Made by a program: the position numbers and the translations under genes. Positions 1-10,000 of a DNA stretch of 12,148 nucleotides are shown here, in pieces. Position 1 is the stretch's first letter. Each line of letters opens with the position of its first letter. The notes under the pieces are model-generated. The model ran no database searches. It saw only the letters and a program-made list of their open reading frames with translations, and had not been told where the DNA came from. The stretch spans positions 12,083-24,230 of the forward strand of contig MU646962.1 of assembly GCA_026770585.1 (NCBI GenBank), given 5' to 3'. The stretch is from Baffinella frigidus. Lineage: Eukaryota > Cryptophyceae > Cryptomonadales > Baffinellaceae.

Positions 1-121
1 CTCCTCCTCCTCCCTGCCGGGTCTTTCTTCCCGTCCCCGCAGAGCCCCAATTCCAATGGCTCCAGTGCTTTCTGAAAGGTGAAGACACTAACCCCCCTCC
101 CTTCCCCCTGCCTCCCCACAG
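1..121 (+). other. 3' end of an upstream intron
   Basis: Pyrimidine-rich sequence ending in the acceptor CAG at 119-121. The residues that should precede exon 1 (family: GD-x-AFAGQ) are not encoded here, so the previous exon is off the window. A second CT-rich tract followed by CAG (40-42) and then GT (79-80) makes an exon-like segment at 43-78. Its three frames match nothing in the family, and one has a stop. Confidence 0.7.
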
Positions 122-173
122 GGCGTGGTGTATGAGACGCTGGGCCTCTCAGACATCAAGGGCTACACCACGG
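122..173 (+). CDS. OGDH: OGDH exon 1 of window
   Basis: Encodes [17 protein letters not shown] plus one base. In the family this follows GD-x-AFAGQ and lies between the two halves of the ThDP-binding motif. Acceptor CCCCACAG, donor G|GTCAGA, phase 1 exit. Confidence 0.92.
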
Positions 174-3100
174 GTCAGACCCTAACCCCTACACCCTACA
201 CACTCAACCCTAAACCCTAAGCCCTAAGCCCTAAACCCTAAACCTGAAACCTGAAACCCTAAACCCTAAACCCTAAACCCTAAACCCTAAACCCTAAACC
301 CTAAACCTCAAACCCTACACCCTACACCCTAAACCCTCAACCAAAAACTCTAACCCCTAAACTCTAAGGCTCAAACCCTAAACCCTAAACCTTAAACCAG
401 GTGGGACCGTCCACATCATCGTCAACAACCAGATCGGGTGAAATCCTAAACCCTAAACCCTAAACCCTAAACCCTAAACCCTAAACCCCAAACCCTAAAC
501 CCTAAACCCTAAACCCTAAACCCCAACCTCTAAACCCTAAACCGTGCACCCCACACCCTAAACCGTGGACCTGAAACCCCAGCACGCATGCACCAGGTTC
601 ACGACGGACCCGCGGTTCGCGCGCACCTCGCCCTACTGTACCGACGTACGTGCCCCAGGGACGACCTACGTCAGTTGACGTTGACACCAGAGGACATCCC
701 GTAGCCACTGTGCATCACACGACCCCCTCCCTCCCTGATATGCCCCCGGACTGTGACGAGTAGGTGGCCCAGCAGGACGGGGCAAAGCCCAGATGGGTGT
801 TACACTAGCCAAGCGTGCTGAAACCAGGATGCACGCTGACATAGAAACACCACCAATGCGCGCTCTACCTCTACTCTGCCTGGGTTGTATTCCAGCTCGT
901 CCTCAAGAGCAGAAATCCAGTACACAAGGGCGAATAGAAAGTCTTTAAGACGAGGCAGAAGAAAAGGTGGGAGAAGTAGGTGTTGACCCGGGGGCGTGGG
1001 GTGCAGGTGGCCAAGACCGTGGCCGCGCCGATCTTCCACGTCAACGCCGACGACCTCGAGGCGGTTCAATCCCGCTCGACACACCAGCTTTCTTTTGGTT
1101 ATTGTATATATGTATATAAATCTCGTTGGTGAAAGAGTGAACCGCGACACAATTTCGAAATCGTCTTCGCCAGGTCTGCTGGGTCTGAATTTCGAAATGT
1201 TGTTCGGCAGGTGTGCTGGGTCAGATTCCGCTCTCCTGGTTGTGTTCGTGCTAGGTGTGCTAGGTGTGCGCGAGTGAAGCGCGGCATGATTTCGAAGTGG
1301 TGTTGGGCAGGTGTGCTGGGTGTGCCGGCAGGCCGCGGAGTTCCGGCAGACGTTTGGCAAAGACGTCATCATCGACATTGTTGGCTACCGCCGCTACGGC
1401 CACAACGAGGTCCCAAACCCTAAACCCTAAACCCTAAACCCTCAACCCTAAAACCGTAACTGCCCAAGTCGCTCCCCCGATAAAATCTTACACCCCACGC
1501 CCTGCACCGTTTACCCTAAATGCTAGACCCTGAACCCGGAAACTGGAACCCGGAAAACCCTAAACCCTAAACCCTAAACCCTAAACCCTAAACCCTAAAC
1601 CTCAAACCCTAAACCCTAAACCCTGAAACGCTAAACCCTAAAATCTGAACCAGGTCGACGAGCCGTCGTTCACGCAGCCGATCATGTACCAGGTTTAATC
1701 TCAAATCCTACAGCCCTAAACCCTAAACCCTAAACCCTAAACCCCAAACCCCAAACCCTAAACCCTGAAGCGTAAACCCTGAACCCTAAACCCCACACCC
1801 CAAACCCTAAACCCCAAACCCTAAAACCTAAAACCTAAAACCTAAATTCTAAACCCCAAACACTTCCCCCTAAACGCGGAAGCCTTGACCAGCACATTGC
1901 GAAGACAAAGCCGATCCTGCAGAAGTTCCAGGAGGAGGCCATGGCGAAGGGCATGCTTTCCCAGGTCATCACCCCCTCCGATCTCATCTCTCGATCTTCC
2001 GGTCACGTCCCAACCAAGTGTCTAATAATTTTCATTGCAAATTGGATCGAAGATCTCCGAAATCGTATTCATCATGAACACTTGTCCCGATGAGATCGAA
2101 AAGCATGCTCGCGCAGGTTTTGAGCCCCTCCGAAACGACCGAACCCCGTAACCCGAAACCCGAAACCCGAAACCCGAAACCTGAAACCCGAAACCCGAAA
2201 CCCGAAACCCGAAACCTGAAACCCGAAGGCCTGAACAGGAGGACATCGACCGGGAGGAGAAAGTGGTGAACACAATCTTCGAAGAGGCCTTCGAGAAGTC
2301 GCGCAACCCGGACCCCACCAAGGCGAAACCCCTCTGGTTCGAGTCCTCGTGGCAGGGCTTCAAGTCCCAGTTCGAGCAGTCCATCGAACAGGTTACTGCC
2401 GCCTTTTTCTGCCACCTGCCGCCTTATCCTACCAACTGCCACCTTATCCTGCCAACTGCCGCCCTATCCTGCCACCTACCGCCTTATCCTACCAACTACC
2501 GCCCTCTCCTGCCAACTGCCGCCCTATCCTACCAACTGCCGCGAAGGAGCCGCTATTTATCATCATAAACTTGTGACAGAAGGTTTCGACACTTGGAGAT
2601 GACGATTGGGTGGAACAGGTTACGGGGCTGCCGCGTGCGACGCTGCTGCAGCTGGGCGACAAGATCTCGAGCTACCCGAAAGACTTCAACATCCACAAGG
2701 GCCTGGCGCGAGTCATGGCTAACAAGAAGAACATGTACCCCCTAAACCCCAACTGTTTTGAGGACCTTTAGGACCTTCAGGACCCTGAAAACCAAACCCC
2801 ACACCCCACACCCCAAACCCCAAACCCCAAACCCTTAACCCTGAACCAGGTTCGCGACTGGAGAGGGAATCGACTGGGCCACCGCCGAGGTTTCCCCAAT
2901 ACCCTCAACCTCATCAACTTCCTAAACCCCAAATCCCAAAACCCTCAACCCCAAAGCCTACACCTCTAAATCCTAAACCCTCGTCCTAAAACCCCAGACT
3001 CCAGGAAAACCTGGCGTGGTCGATGCCGAAACCGTAAACCCTAAAACAGGCTCTGGCGTTCGGGTCACTTCTTTCGGAGAAGGTGCACGTGCGGCTCTCG

Positions 3101-4214
3101 GGCCAGGTCCGTCCCCTGCCAACTGCCGCCCTATCCTGCCAACTGCCGCCTTATCCATCCAGGTGCCGCCATATCCTGCCAACTGCTGCCATATCCTGCC
3201 AACTGCCGCCCTATCCTGCCGCCGAGAGGCTCTCTCTCTTTGACTCTCTCTTTCTCTCCGTCTGTCTGTCTCTCTCTGTCTCTCGCAATCTCTCGCAATC
3301 TCTCGCAATCTCTCTCCCTCTCTCTCGCCTTCTCTCTCTCTCTGTCTCGCTCTATCTCCCTCCCTCTCCCTGACCCACCCACTGACTCTCACTCTCCGAC
3401 GCAGGATGTGGAGAGGGGCACGTTCTCGCACCGCCACGCGGTCCTGCACGACCAGGTGCCTACCTCTGCCTCACTTCCATTCTGCCCCGCCCTCAAGTCT
3501 TTCTACGCACCCTTTTGTACTGCATTTCTACTCTTAATTCCTTTTGAAGGACGAGTCATCATAAAAGTTAGGCAGAGGTAGGTGCTGTTTGCGTGTTGCA
3601 GGGTTGATGCTCCCAACATAGGCGGACAGCTCGCCCCTCCGTGGAGAGCATCCGCAGGAAGGCCCTGCGCAAGGCACGGGAAGACCTTGTTCGCATCACA
3701 CCCTCCGTCTCTTGCGGGAGCCCCACACCCCACACCCTGATCCCCAAACCCACCAGTGATGAAGAGATGAAGAGATGGAGGGTATGGGATCGAACCCTTC
3801 CACGACCCTTCCACGCCCGAGGGAACCTGAGGACCCTGTAACCTAAGCCTGTAGCCCTAGCGGGTGCGTGCGTGCGTCGGTCACGCCGGTTTAGGAATCA
3901 TCCCGGTGCACACCCTATATATATGAACTGTATATGGTGTAAAACTCAGGGGTTTCTCGGATCGCAGAGATCCTAGCATCACCTTTGTTCAGCTTTGACC
4001 ATCAACCCCGACAATCTCGTTCTGTTCCCAGCATTTTATACCCAAACATGGCGGAGCTTTTCCCGGTCGGCCGAACCACTCGGAATTGGAGCCGTTGTCT
4101 TCTACAGGTGTAGAGGACCTTGCCGTCGAAGGCAGCGTCCCACACAAACGCCCCCCATCGTGAGAAAGAGCGCTCGCGCGCGCGCGCGAGAGAGAGAGAG
4201 AGAGGAGAGAGAGG

Positions 4215-4264
<50 letters not shown>

Positions 4265-4277
4265 AAAAAAAAGAGAA

Positions 4278-4321
<44 letters not shown>

Positions 4322-7012
4322 CGCCCGAGAGAGAAAGACCCTCCGTGAGCCCCGACGCTCGGGAGCGTGCCTCGTCCAGGGTGGCGTTGGAGCCATTCTC
4401 TGCACGCGAGAGGTTGTCGCCAGGGATGGGATACTATATATTTATTGCACATATGACACATGTATATATATTAGATGCATACCTATATATAGATTGTATG
4501 TATATGCTGAATGTTTTTGCCTCGGCAGATCAACGAGAGCAAGTTGGTGCCGCTCGACGGCGTCTCTCCGGATCAGGTGCGGCGACAACCTCCGGAACCA
4601 ACCCCTCGAGGCCTTGTGCTCCGGCAATAGACACTGTCCGCTCGGAAATGGTTCAGAAGGAGAGCTTGGAACAGGTTGTGGACCTCGCGCGGGCAGGAGA
4701 GCCTCCCCCGCGTGCCACGCCACAGTGTCAGGGGCTTCATTCAATTGGGACCGTGCCAGGGTACGGTGGTCACTTGTTGAAAAAACACTGCACTGGGGGG
4801 GAATTGACTTTTGGTGGGGTCCCTTCCAAGACTCTGGCGTGGTGCCGGTTGACTGGATGATTTGGTGTGCTCGCAACCTGACTGTTGACTGATCCTGCTT
4901 GGTCGAAGCAGAGGCGAGAGCCGCCAGATATTATCTGTCCCAGCCCTTCATAACCTTATTTTGGGAACTGTCCAACCAAAATATTTCTGGTACACACCCA
5001 GCTATTTTAAAGCCCTAAAAGTACGAAATGTCTCAAACGCCAATCCAGGTCTGAAATTAACTCTATGCATGATCGCGAAGGATATGATGTACTTCAGATT
5101 TGCCGTCTGTCCGTCCGCCTTTGAAACGGTCGGTAATTTTTGACAGTAATCAGTAGTTTCATGTGGTGAATTGAAACAAAACAAATGCGACCCATTTGTT
5201 TAGGGGCAGGATGAGGCGGTTGACTGAAATTTTGCTCTGCTTGGTACAAAACCTGCAGGTGAGGTCAAACCCTAAATACGAAACCCTGATCCCTCATCCC
5301 TAACCCCTGACCCCTAATCCCGTACTGGGATTTGGAATCCCCGATCCCTAAACCCTCAACTGCACCGCACGCGACGTCCTCACTGTTTAGGTTTCCTGCA
5401 CAGAGTTGAGTTTGCGCCGGAACGATGGAATCTCACCACGCAAAGTTCTTGGACAAGTCAGTTCAAACGGAATGTGTACCACCTTTCCGAAATTTCGATT
5501 TTCCTCTGGGAAGAATGTCCACTTATGAATTTTCAGAACAGCCAGATTCTGGCTATTTCTCCTGTAAGCCAGGCAGGCCTACACACTTGGGTGGTGAACG
5601 CTTGACCCCTTTGCAGGCGGAGTTCTCAGTGTTCAACTCGAACCTGTCAGAGTACGCGGTGCTGGGCTTCGAGCTGGGCTACTCGATCCAGAACCCAATG
5701 TCCCTCGTCATCTGGGAGGCCCAGTTCGGCGATTTCGCCAACACCGCTCAGGTCAACCGCCCCGAACCACCCACGTCTTAAACCTCATTAACTAGATTCA
5801 ACTTTAATTTAGTAAACTTGGGGCGTGGTTGAATATAATTTGGTTTTACGTGGCGCTAAAGGCCAGTCGTTGACGAGTTTCCGCGCAAAAAGTTGATTTT
5901 GAGGCTCTGGCTGTGGTTTTAGGGCTACGTGAAACTCAATTGAATGAAATATGTTCCCGGATGACGATCGGTGATGATCTCCCGTAGCTCGTGGCGTTTG
6001 AGGCTCGTCACCTGTTCGGGCGATCACAAGTGGCTCTGGCAGTCCGGCCTCGTCGCAGCTTATCCCGGGTCTTGCACGCTTTCGCATCCTGGTACAAATC
6101 AATAAAATCTCGTTACGTCACGTCCCGATCTCCCGTACGGGAGAAGCAATTCCTAGGTCCACAAGGATTTCCTACCGTAGGTTCCTGGGAATGAATCTTC
6201 ATGGTCCTCGTAATGGATAAAACTTTTATTCCTTGTGAGGAAGCGGTTTAAGGCGTTTCGGGTTGGTTTGGGCAGGTAATCATCGACCAGTTCATGCCGT
6301 CGCTCTCTCTCTCTCTCTCTTTGACTCTCTCCCTCTCGCGCGCTGTCCCTCTTTCTTTGACTCTCTCACACTTTCTCTCTCCCTCCCTCTCACTCTCTCT
6401 CTGACTCTGGCAGGTGATCATCGACCAGTTCGTGTCATCGGGCGAGCAGAAGTGGCTGCGCCAGTCCGGCCTCGTCATGCTGCTCCCCCACGGTAATCAC
6501 TTCGCCCCATCACAAAATCTTTGTCTTTATCGGAGGCTTGCAAAGCTTAGCACGCGGGTTGATGTATTTGAGTCATAAAACCAAGGCTTCAGATAAAATG
6601 AATCTGGATAGATTCTGTTATCTTGCGACATGAGTGAGCAGAAGGTCACTGCCAACCAGATCATGACACCTAAGTCAACTGCCCCGCAGAGCCAGAGCCT
6701 GAAGTCAATTCGGTGCTCTGGGGGCACCCTCCCCGGCAACTTACTGCCAAGAATCAGGCAGTTGACTGAAGGTAAAATATCATTGCCAAGAGTGAAGTTG
6801 CTCCGGCAGTCCGGCCTCATCTGCCCCCCCACGGCTAAATCGTAACCCCTGAACCTCAAACCCCAAACCCCAAACCCCAAACACCAAACACCAAACACCA
6901 AACGCTACACCCTGAACCAGGCTACGAGGGGCAGGGACCCGAACACTCCTCGGCGCGCCTCGAGCGCTTCCTTCAGGTACGGAACCATGCTTGTTTTTAA
7001 TATAAATAAATG

Positions 7013-7052
<40 letters not shown>

Positions 7053-10000
7053 TATGAATATTAAATATTGTAAATATGTATTATTACATGTATTATTACT
7101 ATTCTGGACCTCGAATTTGCTTCTGTGCCGAGGTCGCTCGGGAGCGGAACGCTAACCCCTAAGACATGCAGGAACAAATATTTTTCTCTTGAAGCCAGGA
7201 ACAAATCTTTTTAAAAAGAACAAACCTTTTGCTCTTTAAGCCAGAAACAAATCTCACTCTTTAAGCCAGGAAAAAATCTTTTTCTTTCAAAAATCTACAT
7301 GAAATTTACTGCGTCCGAAGCATTTGTGTAGAAATTTTCGTTGCCACGCAGCTTGAAAGAAAAATACGTGTTCCCGGATTAACGAAGGCGTGCTTGGTGG
7401 CAGATGTCGGATGACGACCCCTCCGTGATCCCCGACAACATGGCCGAGAAGGGCCGCATGCAGGTTTGTCCATCATCCCATATCTCTCTCTTTGACTCTC
7501 TCTCCCTCGCATGTTTGACCATGAACGTGTTTGACCACGTAGCCACGCCCCTTCAACGAAAACTTCGCCCCTTCTAGTAAAAACCTAACCGCGATGAAAG
7601 CTGACTCATCCCGCGGGCCTTCCCGAAAACAGATCCAGAACTCGAACTGGCAGATCTGCAACATCTCGACCCCCGCCAACTACTACCACGCCCTCCGCCG
7701 CCAGGTCCCGTCACCACCCTCTCCACGCGACGATAACCTGTGTATCAAATCGATTACGTCTTTCTATTATTTCTGCCCTACTAAAAGTATTTTTGTTCGG
7801 AATCCGCGCAAAGTTGACAGATGTGTGGGCGAGTTGGCCTGGCCGTTTTCAAGGCCAACTCGCCATCAAACAGGCCGATTTGATACACAGGCCATCGTCG
7901 CGTGGTCCGCCGCCAGGCTGCTTGAGCATAACCAGTTCCTCTTGAGCATAACATGTGCTGTGACCAACATTTGAGTGTGAAGTGGTCCTTGTTTGTGCTG
8001 AGTGAGTGTCGGGCTCCAAGAGCGCTGCCCACCGAGACAAAAGTCGAGAGTGGAACGTCTCAAAGCAAAAGTGGAACCTGCGTTAACGTAAGTAACGGTG
8101 GAATATCAGGTGCGGCGTGACTTCCGGAAGCCGCTTGTCGTGATGTCGCCCAAGTCGCTCCTCCGGCAAATCCCTAAACCCTCAACCCTAAACACTAAAC
8201 CCCAAACCCTAAACCCCAAACCCCAACCCCCAAATCCCAAACCCCAAACCACAAACCACAAACCCCAAACCCCCAAACACCAAACCACAAACCCCGTACC
8301 CAAACCCCAAAACGCTAACCCCCAAAGCGGTGGCAGGCACCCGGAGTGCGTATCGCCGCTGATCGAGTTCGACGTCGAGGCTCCTGAGCCGCATCGCTCC
8401 TTCAGGTTTGCCCGTCAACCCCTCCAATCAGAAGCACCATCGCTCCTTGCCACAGAAAGCCATTCAGGGCTGAGCGGTTCAGTGACGCCCCCCCAGCACC
8501 AGCGCTCCTTACGGTTTGACCATCGAACGCCTCTGTTTCGATCACCAGCGTTCCTTCCGGTTTGCCTGAGCCCCCCCTCCATTCCACGCGCGCCGATCCA
8601 CCCCCTAATCACTCGGGCTAAACGCACCCCCGGTTCACCCGGGCTAAACGATAAACGCACCCCCGTTGCAGGCGGCTGATGGACGAGCGTACCCCGGCGC
8701 TCATGGAGCCTCTCGACAAGATCGTCCGCATCATCGTCTGCTCTGGCAAGGTTTGATTCAATTTGATTTCAAATACTGCCCAAACCGATTTGATTTGAAA
8801 TGTGTGCTGTCTTGGGGTAGGTTTTGTGGTGTGATGCAGCTATCCATACAGCGGGCGACAAAGGGGTTTCTCGAATGACCCGGAAGTGGATCAGCCATAG
8901 ACCCTACGGTAGGCCATACCGTAGGGGCATGGGGGGGTTCGCACGGATCAGGTCACGGGAAGTCGCTTAAATTCGGCCATGAAATCTCTTCGTAGCCTGC
9001 TGTGTGCAACGGAAACCGATTTGATTTAAAACATGTGCTGTCTTAGGGATGTTTTTTTGTTATGATACAGATATCGCGAGGCTAAGATGGCAAATTCCAC
9101 CCTTAACGCAGCACGCAGCGTTTTTTTTTGCTGAATCGGTTTCCACATCAGATCGTCTTCTTCTTTATTACTCTCAATACAGCTCCTAGAAGGCCCTGAC
9201 GACTAGAGTTGAGTGATCCAAAAGTGTATGCGGCTGAACACGAGGCCACATCAGGTCTACTACGATCTGGTCAAGTGGCGCAGAGACAACAAGGTTGCGA
9301 GCCCCCCTTACCACACGAGGCTACCCATGCACTCACCATAAAGTTGATTGAAGCCGTTTTGTGAGAAAATGGTCACGTGGCCCGACCGCACAGGCCACGT
9401 GACCAAATTGATGAACATTACTACACACATTTACAATTGACATTTAGTATGTGTGCATGGGTATAGCCTCGTGCGGTAAACACTCTTTGTTCAAAACCGA
9501 CAGTTTTCCGGTTCGGACATGCCTGTGGCGCTGAAACAACCGGTTCACGCTCAACACCAAGCTCGAAGCCCGAAACCAATCTAATCTCCGGAAACGAATG
9601 AAAATATTACTTTCTGGCAACGACATTTACTACACAGTTGGGTTTTACTAGAAATAGTAAACAAGCATTCGTGCAGTAATTTCCGTTGCCAGAAAGAAAC
9701 ATGTTTATTCGTTTCCGGAGATTAGATTGGTTTCAAGGTAACATTTTTATTGGTGTCTGGAGTTGAAATGTCTCGACGGTGGATCAGGTGACGAACGTGG
9801 TGGTGACGAGCATGGAGCAGATCGCGCCCTTCCCCTACGACCGCATCCAGGTTACGAGCCCCCTGTGTCCAGGTTGAGGGTCTCCTGCAGCTCGTAAGGT
9901 TATGAATCCCCCGCGGCGCGTATCCTCAAGTGCCCAGTAGGCTCATACGCCCTACGGTAGGGCACTAGGACCTGCCTAGGGCAAGTTAGGGTGAATATCC

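Larger units (their letters stand above)
3456..4528 (+). other. Intron 12 (1,073 nt)
   Basis: Longest intron. In order it holds a foldback (3459-3582), unique sequence with a short open frame at 3641-3841 (not recognised), a GTGCGTGCGTGCG run near 3862, TATATATA patches (3917-3936, 4433-4500), and a polypurine GA tract (4183-4332). It ends in GCCTCGGCAG. I see no gene. Confidence 0.8.
5752..6413 (+). other. Intron 14 (662 nt)
   Basis: AT-rich unique sequence in the first half, two partial copies of exon 15 (6019-6066, 6273-6303), then a CT tract leading to the acceptor CTGGCAG. No gene seen. Confidence 0.82.
6493..6920 (+). other. Intron 15 (428 nt)
   Basis: Unique sequence with an inverted repeat (6673-6767), a degenerate copy of the exon 15 3' half (6792-6834) and a telomere-like array (6841-6918) ending in CCTGAACCAG. 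No gene seen. Confidence 0.82.
6977..7403 (+). other. Intron 16 (427 nt)
   Basis: AT-rich. A (TA)n microsatellite at 7013-7050 is followed by a diverged tandem repeat with CAG in each unit (7168-7283), then unique sequence to the acceptor GGTGGCAG. Confidence 0.85.
8751..9254 (+). other. Intron 21 (504 nt)
   Basis: Holds a 62-nt imperfect direct repeat, a short CCCTACGGTA/TACCGTAGGG hairpin (8912-8936), a G7 run and a T9 run (about 9121-9129). No telomere-like array and no gene. Confidence 0.82.
9294..9787 (+). other. Intron 22 (494 nt) with two foldback elements
   Basis: Made almost entirely of two inverted-repeat structures (9309-9478 and 9572-9734) separated by about 90 nt. Ends in GTGGATCAG. 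No gene seen. Confidence 0.85.

Noticed and set aside
43-78. Possible exon between CAG and GT in the first 121 nt
   Set aside because: None of its frames gives the conserved GD-x-AFAGQ expected before exon 1.
177-575. Chromosome end (true telomere)
   Set aside because: The arrays are interrupted by conserved coding exons and recur through the whole window, so they are interstitial.
800-1378. 192-codon minus-strand open frame
   Set aside because: It is antisense to exons 4 and 5, and its sequence resembles no known protein.
2022-2442. Minus-strand open frames rich in GFGFRVSG (also near 8106-8427 and 10607-10957)
   Set aside because: They are translations of the CCCGAAA/CCCCAAA heptamer arrays. 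They overlap real exons on the other strand and have no independent coding signal.
2395-2541. CRISPR-like array
   Set aside because: Units are contiguous 20-mers without unique spacers, in a spliced eukaryotic gene.
3641-3841. Open frame starting [14 protein letters not shown] in intron 12
   Set aside because: Charged and plausible-looking at first, but it then dissolves into repeat-like sequence. There is no family match and no fit to OGDH.
3917-3936. TATATATA patches as a promoter
   Set aside because: They lie deep inside the OGDH transcription unit, with no gene start downstream. They look like AT microsatellites.
4345-4892. Overlapping open frames of 119-171 codons on both strands
   Set aside because: They overlap each other and exon 13 or its flanks, contain low-complexity stretches and match no family I recognise.
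5425-5616. In-frame upstream extension of exon 14
   Set aside because: It would insert 64 residues at a place where the family has none, and a good acceptor (TTTGCAG) lies at the expected boundary.
8945-8957. GGATCAGGTCACG as a decoy of the exon 23 acceptor
   Set aside because: Only 13 nt with one mismatch, 840 nt away in another intron. It could be chance.
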